A DNA stretch of 14,669 bases from positions 1 to 14,669 of the forward strand of contig CAKUXR010000042.1 of NCBI GenBank assembly GCA_934700615.1, given 5' to 3'. This document shows, in pieces, positions 8,663 through 14,669 of this stretch (position 1 is its first letter; each line of letters begins with the position of its first letter). Under the pieces are notes generated by a model, which was given only the letters and a program-made list of their open reading frames with translations, had not been told where the DNA came from and did not search any database. Position numbers and translations under genes: made by a program. The DNA is from an uncultured Bacteroidales bacterium (GTDB lineage Bacteria; Bacteroidota; Bacteroidia; Bacteroidales; UBA932).

Positions 8663-10285
8663 ATGGCTAAAGATATCAAATTCGATGTTGACGTTCGCGC
8701 CAAGATGAAACAGGGCGCTGACGCTCTTGCAGATGCAGTAAAGGTTACACTCGGACCTAAGGGCCGTAACGTTGTCATTGACAAGAAGTTCGGTGCTCCT
8801 CAGGTTACTAAGGACGGTGTTACTGTCGCTAAGGAAGTGGAACTTAAGGACAGGTTCGCAAATATGGGTGCGCAGATGGTCAAGGAAGTTGCTGCCAAGA
8901 CTAACGAGCAGGCAGGTGACGGTACTACCACCGCTACAGTTCTTGCACAGGCTATCATCAATGTTGGTCTGAAGAACGTTACCGCAGGTGCAAGCCCTAT
9001 GGATTTGAAGAGAGGCATTGACAAGGCTGTTGCCGCTGTCGTTGCTGAACTTAAGGCTCACAGTCAGGAAGTCGGTGACGACTATTCTAAGGTGGAGCAG
9101 GTCGGTACCATTTCAGCAAACAACGATGCAACTATCGGTAAGCTTATCGCTGACGCAATGTCAAAGGTAAAGAAAGATGGTGTCATCACTGTTGAAGAGG
9201 CTAAGGGTACTGAGACTGGCGTAAAGGTCGTAGAGGGTATGCAGTTCGACAGAGGTTACATCTCTCCGTATTTCATGACCAACTCAGATAAGATGGAGGC
9301 TGATCTTGACAGCCCGTACGTGCTTATCACTGACAAGAAGATTTCTACAATGAAGGACCTTCTCCCTATCCTCGAACCTATCGCAAGAGACGGAAAGTCA
9401 CTCCTTATCATTGCTGAGGATGTCGATGGTGAGGCTCTTACAACATTGGTTGTGAACAAGATCCGTGGCGCCATCAAGGTTGCTGCAGTGAAGGCTCCGG
9501 GATTCGGCGACCGTCGTAAGGAAATGCTTCAGGATATCGCTACCCTTACAGGTGCTACCCTCGTTTCAGAGGAAAGAGGATTTACTCTCGAGAATACTAC
9601 TCCTGAGATGCTCGGTAAGGCTGAGAAAGTTACCATCACCAAGGAGAATACCACTATCGTAGGTGGTGCAGGCAATAAGGACGACATCGCAGAGCGTGTT
9701 GACCTCATCAGAAAGCAGATTGCTACTTCTACTTCTGATTATGACAAGGAGAAACTTCAGGAGCGTCTCGGAAAACTCGCCGGTGGTGTGGCTGTCCTCT
9801 ATGTAGGTGCTACTACCGAGGTCGAGATGAAAGAGAAGAAAGACCGTGTCGAGGATGCATTGAATGCGACCCGTGCAGCAGTCGAGGAAGGTTATCTTCC
9901 AGGTGGCGGTGTAGCTTATATCCGTGCTGCTGAGGCTCTTAAGAACCTTAAGGGTGACAACGAGGATGAGACTACAGGTATCCATATCGTAGCTCGTGCT
10001 ATCGAGGAGCCTCTCCGTCAGATTGCAAGAAATGCAGGCGTTGACGGCAGCGTCATTATCCAGAAGATCCGTGAGGGTAAGGGTGACTTCGGTTACAATG
10101 CCCGTACAGATGAGTATGTAAACATGTTCGAGGCCGGCGTCATCGACCCTACCAAGGTAAGCCGTGTCGCTCTCGAGAACGCTGCTTCAGTCGCAGGAAT
10201 GTTCCTTACCACCGAGTGCGGTATCGTTGATATTCCGGAACCGGCTCCAGCTGCTCCAGCAATGCCTGAAGGCGGTATGATGTAA
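8663..10285 (+). CDS. groEL: Chaperonin GroEL (60 kDa chaperonin)
   Basis: ATP-driven cytoplasmic chaperonin of two stacked seven-subunit rings that folds client proteins together with GroES. The 540 residues are full length. Seen: the N-terminal AKDIKFDVDVRAKMKQGAD; the phosphate-binding LGPKGRNVV; the nucleotide-binding loop AGDGTTTATVLAQ near residue 85; the apical-domain stretch EGMQFDRGYISPYF; APGFGDRRKEML; KLAGGVAVLYVGA; and LPGGGVAYIRA. The C-terminus PEGGMM is a shortened form of the usual Gly-Gly-Met tail. Codon choice appears more uniform than in the neighbouring genes, as expected for an abundant protein. It follows groES in one operon and ends at a strong terminator. Confidence 0.98.
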   Translation: MAKDIKFDVDVRAKMKQGADALADAVKVTLGPKGRNVVIDKKFGAPQVTKDGVTVAKEVELKDRFANMGAQMVKEVAAKTNEQAGDGTTTATVLAQAIINVGLKNVTAGASPMDLKRGIDKAVAAVVAELKAHSQEVGDDYSKVEQVGTISANNDATIGKLIADAMSKVKKDGVITVEEAKGTETGVKVVEGMQFDRGYISPYFMTNSDKMEADLDSPYVLITDKKISTMKDLLPILEPIARDGKSLLIIAEDVDGEALTTLVVNKIRGAIKVAAVKAPGFGDRRKEMLQDIATLTGATLVSEERGFTLENTTPEMLGKAEKVTITKENTTIVGGAGNKDDIAERVDLIRKQIATSTSDYDKEKLQERLGKLAGGVAVLYVGATTEVEMKEKKDRVEDALNATRAAVEEGYLPGGGVAYIRAAEALKNLKGDNEDETTGIHIVARAIEEPLRQIARNAGVDGSVIIQKIREGKGDFGYNARTDEYVNMFEAGVIDPTKVSRVALENAASVAGMFLTTECGIVDIPEPAPAAPAMPEGGMM

Positions 10286-10328
10286 AATATGGGGCTCTGC
10301 CGGACGGCAGGACTCACAGACAATACAG

Positions 10329-10373
10329 ACAGGTGTCCAAATTGTGATTTCGCAGTTTGGACACCTGTTTTTT
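10329..10373 (+). terminator. strong intrinsic terminator of groESL
   Basis: ACAGGTGTCCAAA (10329-10341) pairs perfectly with TTTGGACACCTGT (10356-10368). The next five bases also pair if two G-U pairs are allowed (10342-10346 with 10351-10355), leaving a four-base loop ATTT and an 18-bp stem. A run of T (10368-10373) follows. The other strand lacks a T run, so this serves groESL and not the convergent CYTH gene. Confidence 0.93.
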
Positions 10374-10407
10374 GTTTATGGAACTTTGGTCTCTTCTTCT
10401 GACGGTC

Positions 10408-10869
10408 TTACCAGTTCTTATACGGGTTCCTGGACAGGGCGGAATTGTAATAACGCGCATCGCCGGTGACTTCCTTGCCCAGCCATGATGGTTTGTCGAA
10501 AGGCTCGTCAGGTGAGGTCAGTTCGATTTCGGCCATGACAAGCCCCTCATTGTCACCATGGAACTCATCCACCTCGAAAGTGTGCCCGCCGAAATCGACG
10601 AGATGACGGGTCTTGTCAATGACACCGGGCTCGCAGAGCTGCAGGAGCTGCAGGGCATCATTGACAGGAATCTCTTTTTCCCATTCGAAACGGCTGATGC
10701 CATCGGCATCGCCCTTTCCTTTGATGGTGATGAAACCCTGGCCGTCGCGGATGCGGATGCGGACAGTGCGCTCTGGGACAGAACAGAGGTAGCCCTGAGA
10801 TATCCGCATTGATTTGCGGACGTCAGTCCTGAAGTCCCCTGTGAGAAGAAATTTGCGTTCTATTTCCAT
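10408..10869 (-). CDS. CYTH domain protein (triphosphate tunnel metalloenzyme-like)
   Basis: Protein of 153 residues, the usual size of short single-domain bacterial CYTH proteins. The family folds as an eight-stranded beta tunnel that binds triphosphates with divalent metal; known members are inorganic triphosphatases, thiamine triphosphatases and class IV (CyaB) adenylate cyclases. Seen: the hallmark EIERK at residues 2-6 (ExExK); basic strand RTVRIRIRDG; TIKGKG; acidic strand FEWEKEIP; DKTRHLV; FEVDEFHG; and MAEIEL near the C-terminus. These supply the alternating acidic and basic tunnel residues. The frame stays open upstream to 11028, but the ATG at 10869 places EIERK at the N-terminus as in the family, and a promoter box lies 28 bases upstream, so the extension is rejected. 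Substrate cannot be read from sequence; inorganic triphosphatase is the most likely guess. Monocistronic. Confidence 0.88.
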   Translation of the reverse strand: MEIERKFLLTGDFRTDVRKSMRISQGYLCSVPERTVRIRIRDGQGFITIKGKGDADGISRFEWEKEIPVNDALQLLQLCEPGVIDKTRHLVDFGGHTFEVDEFHGDNEGLVMAEIELTSPDEPFDKPSWLGKEVTGDARYYNSALSRNPYKNW

Positions 10870-10897
10870 GATGTCGGATTTTTTTTGATACAATGCC

Positions 10898-10905
10898 GCA
10901 AAGTA
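10898..10905 (-). promoter_or_regulatory. Bacteroidetes-type -7 promoter box for the CYTH gene
   Basis: On the minus strand the sequence is TACTTTGC, close to the phylum's -7 element (TAnnTTTG / TAnTTTG). It lies 28 bases upstream of the ATG at 10869, so transcription would start a short way upstream of that codon. No clear TTTG box was found about 19 bases further up. This supports the short form of the CYTH gene. Confidence 0.5.
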
Positions 10906-10961
10906 CGAATAATTGTTCATTTGTTTTGCTGAAAATTGTTGTTTTTTAGCGGCATGATTCA

Positions 10962-11065
10962 TAACTTGTGAGGGTGGAAAGTTCGCAACGGAAATTTTCC
11001 GGCGCGTTCCCGGACACACTGCGTACATCTAAAACGCAGACAGAAACTATTAATTTCAAAACTAT
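10962..11065 (+). promoter_or_regulatory. putative promoter and leader of the lipoprotein operon, with two inverted repeats
   Basis: TAACTTG (10962-10968) is a poor match to the -7 box, with a TTG about 20 bases upstream. Beyond it lie CGGAAA-T-TTTCCG (10989-11001), a perfect inverted repeat whose arms are too close to form an RNA loop and so is more like a DNA operator, and CTGCGT/ACGCAG (11019-11024 with 11034-11039), which could form a hairpin with a nine-base loop. No Shine-Dalgarno sequence precedes the ATG at 11066. Promoter position is tentative; the two repeats are plain to see. Confidence 0.3.
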
Positions 11066-13102
11066 ATGAAAAGGCACTTATTGCTTATTATGCTTTCTCT
11101 GGGGCTGATGGCGGTCACCGGATGTAAGAAGAGCCCTTCTGAAGAGGCTAGCGACCTGAAATTCTTGCCAGGTCAGGAATTTACCTATGTTTTCGAGCCG
11201 GATGCAGGCGAGGCTACGCTGCAATTTGACGCGGCCCAGATATGGATGGCTGCCAAAGAGGGCTCGGAGCTGGAAAATGAATGGTTGACACTTACTCCGG
11301 CGTATGGACAGGGCGGACCGGCTATCATCACTATCGGCGTCGCAGCGAATCCGACAGAAGCGGAAAGGACCGCAGTGTTCATGGTTACATGCGGAAAAGA
11401 CAAAAAGGAAGTGACAGTAAGACAGTACTCTATGACATCCGATGAGACGAAGTTCGTATATATTCCGGATGAAAACTTCAGAGAATACTGTCTTTCTAAT
11501 TTTGACCTGGACGGTGACAAGAGACTTTCCAAGGAAGAGGCATTGGCAGTTACTGAAATCTCATGCGAGGACCTGGAAATCAAATCTCTCAGCGGTATCA
11601 AGTTCATGACAAACCTGCAGAAACTGAACTGCCGTCACAATCTGATCGAAGGTGACCTCGACCTCAGCGGATTTGCGGCATTGAAAGAGCTCCAGGCTGA
11701 CCACAATGTCTATACGAGCCTGAACCTCAGCGGCTGTTCATCTCTTGAGACATTGAAAGCAAATGACAACTATACTTATGACGAGAAGCAGCTCTTCATG
11801 CTGTTCCCGATGACCAGCATTGACCTTACCGGCTGCTCATCACTCAAGTCAATCGACCTTCAGGACAATGGCCTGCTTGAGATTGACTGCAGCGACTGCC
11901 CTAATCTCGAAGTGCTCAACGTGGCATATAACTCGCTCAACAGCATTGATGTAAGCAAGTGTACGAAACTTGCTCAGGTCAGCATCAGAACAAACAAGTT
12001 CAATAAGAGCGTTGACTTCAGCCATTGCCCGAACCTGACATATCTCGGTGCTTGGGAGGCCAATCTTACAGGACTGAATGTGTCCGGCTGTACCAAACTC
12101 CAGCAGCTTATCGCCTACAGGAACCCTGACCTCAAGCTGATGGATGTTTCTGACAATACGGCGCTCTATGAACTGAACCTCTATGAGACAGGAATCACTG
12201 AAATCAATGTCAAGAACAATCCGGAGCTGACCAAACTGAACCTCGGAGTCACAGGCGGACTGAAATCTATCGACCTCTCGTCATGTGCCAAAATCACTGA
12301 ACTGAATCTTCAGGAGAACAGCCTGACCACTCTCGACGTGTCACCTTGCAAGAACCTGCAGGTGCTCAAGGCTGAACTCAATGACCTCTCATCCGTTAAT
12401 CTTTCAGGATGCGGTTCATTGACCAAATTGTATCTGTATGACAACAAACTGACGGATGTGGATTTGAGCTCTTGCGTGAAGCTCGGCAGTCTGGACATCA
12501 AGAACAACCAGCTGACTTCACTCGACATGAATGCCTCTACAGGGCTGTATTTCCTTGACTGCTCGACAAATAATATCAAGGATCTCAAGATAGACAAGTG
12601 CGGAAATCTCGCGACGCTTCTGGCTGAGTCCAATGTGATGGAGGCTCTGGACCTTACTCCAAACAAGTTGCTCGAGGAGGTGACATTGGGCAAAAACAAA
12701 CTCGCGTCATTGGACATCCGTGGCCTTTCGGCACTTACTACCATTGAACTTACGTCTAACAGGATTGACCGTCTCGACCTGCATGGCTGTACCGCACTCG
12801 ATGAACTCCACATGTCTGAGAATTTGGTGGATTACATCACATTCTACGGCTGTACCGCACTTCGATATGTCGATATCAGGAACAATAAGGTCAAGTCCTT
12901 GGATTTCAGTGCAAATGAAAAGATGAATTTCCTGTTTGCGACCGCGAACCCTGAACTCACCACTGTATTTATCAAGGAAGGTGCAAACTATAGCACCATC
13001 GATGTGGATTCTTCAGTTACCATTTATACGAAGTCAGGTGACGATTTCAGTGAAGTGGGCGGAAACTGGGGTGATGGTGATGTTGACCCGTGGAAGAAAT
13101 AA
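11066..13102 (+). CDS. BACON/leucine-rich-repeat lipoprotein
   Basis: Predicted envelope lipoprotein of 678 residues. Seen in order: signal peptide with a lipobox ending VTGC, lipid cysteine C20; a beta-sandwich segment at about 30-121 resembling the BACON domain (ending KKEVTVRQYS); a linker VYIPDENFREYCLSNF; an EF-hand-like calcium loop DLDGDKRLSKEE at 147-158 (glycine at position 4, lysine at the usual glycine position 6); then about 20 leucine-rich repeats of roughly 21 residues with the core L-D-[LV]-S-G-C-x-x-L-x-x-L-x-x-x-x-N up to about residue 640; and a short C-terminal tail. This architecture is common in Bacteroidetes surface proteins and suggests protein or glycan binding. The ligand is unknown. 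It is first in a unit with the fimbrillin-like gene 15 bases downstream. Confidence 0.9.
   Translation: MKRHLLLIMLSLGLMAVTGCKKSPSEEASDLKFLPGQEFTYVFEPDAGEATLQFDAAQIWMAAKEGSELENEWLTLTPAYGQGGPAIITIGVAANPTEAERTAVFMVTCGKDKKEVTVRQYSMTSDETKFVYIPDENFREYCLSNFDLDGDKRLSKEEALAVTEISCEDLEIKSLSGIKFMTNLQKLNCRHNLIEGDLDLSGFAALKELQADHNVYTSLNLSGCSSLETLKANDNYTYDEKQLFMLFPMTSIDLTGCSSLKSIDLQDNGLLEIDCSDCPNLEVLNVAYNSLNSIDVSKCTKLAQVSIRTNKFNKSVDFSHCPNLTYLGAWEANLTGLNVSGCTKLQQLIAYRNPDLKLMDVSDNTALYELNLYETGITEINVKNNPELTKLNLGVTGGLKSIDLSSCAKITELNLQENSLTTLDVSPCKNLQVLKAELNDLSSVNLSGCGSLTKLYLYDNKLTDVDLSSCVKLGSLDIKNNQLTSLDMNASTGLYFLDCSTNNIKDLKIDKCGNLATLLAESNVMEALDLTPNKLLEEVTLGKNKLASLDIRGLSALTTIELTSNRIDRLDLHGCTALDELHMSENLVDYITFYGCTALRYVDIRNNKVKSLDFSANEKMNFLFATANPELTTVFIKEGANYSTIDVDSSVTIYTKSGDDFSEVGGNWGDGDVDPWKK
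11615..12975 (+). repeat. tandem leucine-rich repeats inside the lipoprotein gene (about 20 units of about 63 bp)
   Basis: The repeats are seen mainly in the protein (DLSGFAAL, NLSGCSSL, DLTGCSSL, DVSKCTKL, NVSGCTKL, DLSSCVKL, DLHGCTAL and others), with period near 21 codons. DNA identity is mostly low, so the array is old. One adjacent pair keeps an identical 14-mer, GGCTGTACCGCACT, at 12785-12798 and 12848-12861, exactly 63 bases apart, which suggests a more recent duplication. Edges are approximate. Confidence 0.8.
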
Positions 13103-13117
13103 TTAATCTAGGACATT

Positions 13118-14512
13118 ATGAAGAAAATATTATATATGGCTGCTGCCGTTGCTGCAGCGGTTTCCTGCCAGACGAAGAACGATGTTGAGGTTCTTTCTGG
13201 AAAGAGGGAAGTGACTGTATATCATCATGATATGGCTACAAAGACCGGAATTTCCTATGAGGCTTCCGATGTGTCTCACCTTGTGTGGAATGAAGGTGAC
13301 AAAGTGATGTACATCACAAGTGACAAGTCCGGACTGTACGACTACGGATTCCAGGAGGCTGTCGTGACTTCAAACAAATTCACGGCATCGATTTCCGACA
13401 AGGCGGGCAAAAATGACAACATGCTGGTTTTCTGGCCGTCTTCCGCTTTGGCACTCGGAAGCAGCGACACCAACTTCTGGATGGACAAGGAACTGACAGT
13501 CAAGAGTACTGATGATTTCAACGGCCGTCGTCTGCCGATGATTTCAATGTTCAGCGTTCCGGAAGGGACTGAGGTCAATGCCGACTATACTCCTCTTGCT
13601 TCTGTTGTCCGCGTGTCGATAGATTCGACCGGACATGCGAAGGAAAGACTACTTTCTCTCACCATCACGACTGCAGAGCAGTGCTATGGCGTTTATCAGA
13701 TCGCTACAACTGCCGAGAACGGCTACACTTTCAAGGGAAAAGGAAATACCGTAAAGGTGAACTTGTCCGACAAGCCGATGCTCAAGGACCTGAAATACGT
13801 GTATATGGTCATGGCAAGGGCTTCATACACAGGCGTTCAGCTTGACATTGAAACAGACAAGACCACTTATACTTTCCAGGACGGAAAGATGGACCTCTCC
13901 CGCACGGGAAGATACCTTTACCGTATGCCTGTGACGCTTGGGGAAGTTCCTGAGCCGGAAATCAAGAAGTTCCATCTTGTGACTGACGCTGCGGATGTCG
14001 TGGACGGAGGTACATATCTGATTGCGGCGGAGTCGTCTGCAGGCAAGTATTTTGTCATGAAAAACACTACATCCAACAGCTATCTTGAGCGTACTGGGGA
14101 AGTATCTGTGGATGAGGACGGGACATTGCCTGCCTCTGAGGAACTCCTTACATATTCTCTTGTAGCAGGCAAGGGTACCGGTGACTATGAGGGCCGCTTC
14201 TCATTCAAGATGGCAAGCCTCGGCACGAAGTCCTACATTTCATCGCCTGGCGCTGTGAGCGAGGCTGTCGAATACATGGGCGCGTTCTGGTACAAGACCG
14301 CAAGCGACCTGACAATGTCCAATCCTTGGTGGAAAGTTACAGTCTCTGCCGATGCGTGCAGGATAGAGTCGCATGAGCTCAAGGTAATGGGCGAACCGTC
14401 AGGACGTTACGGACATATCGTTCATTTCAATGGCAAGAGGGCGTTCGGCGTCGCTGCTCCTGAGGCGGATACTGAAGGCTACAAAGAAATCAGACTCTTC
14501 GTCCTGAAGTAG
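13118..14512 (+). CDS. Fimbrillin-like lipoprotein with extra C-terminal domain
   Basis: Predicted lipoprotein of 464 residues. Seen: a short signal peptide ending AAAVSC, lipid cysteine C17 followed by QTKND. The N-terminal half has the pattern of Bacteroidetes fimbrillin/Mfa-family proteins: an early TKTG (41-44), then LVWNEGDKVMYIT with W57, G60 and D61, and a second beta domain ending near 277 (GRYLYRMPVTLGE). A third domain at about 284-464 begins FHLVTDAADVVDGGTYLIA and ends with WWKVTVSADACRIES, IVHFNGKRAFGV and EIRLFVLK. It resembles a C-terminal beta domain I recall from other Bacteroidetes secreted proteins but cannot name. The gene follows the LRR lipoprotein by 15 bases with a weak AGGA (13110-13113) before the ATG, so the two are likely co-transcribed. 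A surface adhesin or pilus-related role is inferred only. Confidence 0.7.
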   Translation: MKKILYMAAAVAAAVSCQTKNDVEVLSGKREVTVYHHDMATKTGISYEASDVSHLVWNEGDKVMYITSDKSGLYDYGFQEAVVTSNKFTASISDKAGKNDNMLVFWPSSALALGSSDTNFWMDKELTVKSTDDFNGRRLPMISMFSVPEGTEVNADYTPLASVVRVSIDSTGHAKERLLSLTITTAEQCYGVYQIATTAENGYTFKGKGNTVKVNLSDKPMLKDLKYVYMVMARASYTGVQLDIETDKTTYTFQDGKMDLSRTGRYLYRMPVTLGEVPEPEIKKFHLVTDAADVVDGGTYLIAAESSAGKYFVMKNTTSNSYLERTGEVSVDEDGTLPASEELLTYSLVAGKGTGDYEGRFSFKMASLGTKSYISSPGAVSEAVEYMGAFWYKTASDLTMSNPWWKVTVSADACRIESHELKVMGEPSGRYGHIVHFNGKRAFGVAAPEADTEGYKEIRLFVLK

Positions 14513-14539
14513 AATATTCTGACATAGGCTTATTTATAC

Positions 14540-14572
14540 GGGTGACTAAAATTTCATTTTTAGTCACCCTTT
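14540..14572 (+). terminator. intrinsic terminator of the lipoprotein operon
   Basis: GGGTGACTAAAA (14540-14551) pairs perfectly with TTTTAGTCACCC (14558-14569) around a six-base loop, 27 bases after the stop codon. The T run is only three bases, then ATG, so termination may be leaky. Its right arm lies where the upstream part of the next promoter would be. Confidence 0.75.
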
Positions 14573-14575
14573 ATG

Positions 14576-14583
14576 TATCTTTG
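14576..14583 (+). promoter_or_regulatory. Bacteroidetes consensus -7 promoter box
   Basis: TATCTTTG matches the phylum consensus TAnnTTTG exactly. It lies just after the lipoprotein terminator and points to the right. The expected -33 TTTG is not evident; only a T-rich stretch at 14557-14561 lies in the area. Transcription would start near 14587-14590. Confidence 0.55.
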
Positions 14584-14587
14584 TTAG

Positions 14588-14669
14588 TTTAATCTCATCT
14601 TTGACACATCAATATTAAGATATCGCGTCCCTAGACCGCTGTAAAGGCGATTTAGGGACGTGGTTTTTT
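14588..14669 (+). ncRNA. candidate small RNA or attenuated leader (about 80 nt)
   Basis: The stretch between the consensus promoter box (14576-14583) and the strong terminator at the window edge has no convincing reading frame. Transcription from that box would yield an RNA of about 80 nt, with an A/T-rich unstructured 5' half and a long 3' hairpin. It matches no RNA family I can recognise. It may be a stand-alone small RNA, or the leader of a gene beyond the window whose transcription is controlled at the terminator. The start is estimated. Confidence 0.35.
14622..14669 (+). terminator. strong intrinsic terminator at the window edge
   Basis: CGTCCCTA (14626-14633) pairs perfectly with TAGGGACG (14653-14660). 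Pairing extends inward through G-U and A-U pairs, one C-A mismatch and CGC with GCG to a five-base loop GTAAA, and outward for about four weaker pairs including G-U. Six T (14664-14669) end the window; the run may continue beyond it. Confidence 0.8.

Noticed and set aside
8603..9061. Open frame of 152 codons on the minus strand of groEL
   Set aside because: It lies antisense to a highly conserved, codon-biased gene and its product resembles no known protein; such shadows are common opposite groEL. The same applies to 9566-9985.
10870..11028. N-terminal extension of the CYTH protein by 53 residues
   Set aside because: The hallmark EIERK motif belongs at the extreme N-terminus, the extension has no domain character, and a promoter box (10898-10905) lies within it.
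11615..12975. Regular repeats suggesting a CRISPR array or satellite DNA
   Set aside because: The periodicity is at the protein level within one long open frame (leucine-rich repeats); there are no identical repeats separated by unique spacers.

Overview
The window looks like an ordinary chromosomal stretch from a member of the Bacteroidales, perhaps an uncultured gut relative of the Rikenellaceae (family-level placement is a guess). The grounds are: GroEL/GroES of Bacteroidetes type; lipoproteins with BACON, leucine-rich-repeat and fimbrillin-like domains; most starts lacking a Shine-Dalgarno sequence; promoter-like boxes of the Bacteroidetes TAnnTTTG / TAnTTTG type; and a tRNA gene without an encoded CCA end. 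Base composition looks moderate and fairly even, and I see no transposase, integrase, phage gene or CRISPR array.

Layout, left to right. (1) tRNA-Leu(CAG) with its own intrinsic terminator (4-135, +). (2) A two-gene minus-strand operon read from 8144 down to 213: a very large alpha-2-macroglobulin lipoprotein with an intact CxEQ thioester motif, then, 12 bases later, penicillin-binding protein 1C (pbpC). This is the known bacterial pairing of a cell-wall repair enzyme with a periplasmic protease trap. (3) A 215-base divergent control region holding a clear inverted repeat. (4) The chaperonin operon groES-groEL (8360-10285, +), closed by a very strong terminator. (5) A short convergent gene for a CYTH-domain triphosphate-binding protein (10869-10408, -), starting much later than its longest reading frame allows and preceded by a good Bacteroidetes promoter box. 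(6) A two-gene plus-strand unit of putative envelope lipoproteins: a BACON/EF-hand/leucine-rich-repeat protein with about 20 repeats, and a fimbrillin-like protein with an extra C-terminal domain. (7) A terminal 130 bases with a terminator, a consensus promoter box and a second strong terminator, which together could encode an RNA of about 80 nt or an attenuated leader of the next gene.

The gene functions fall into envelope upkeep and defence (pbpC with the macroglobulin), protein folding (groESL), small-molecule phosphate chemistry or signalling (CYTH) and surface contact (the lipoprotein pair). I do not see a clearly new multi-gene system. The most unusual signals are a strongly over-represented 7-mer, CATTGAC/GTCAATG, found in both orientations and in several reading frames, and the possible small RNA at the right edge.
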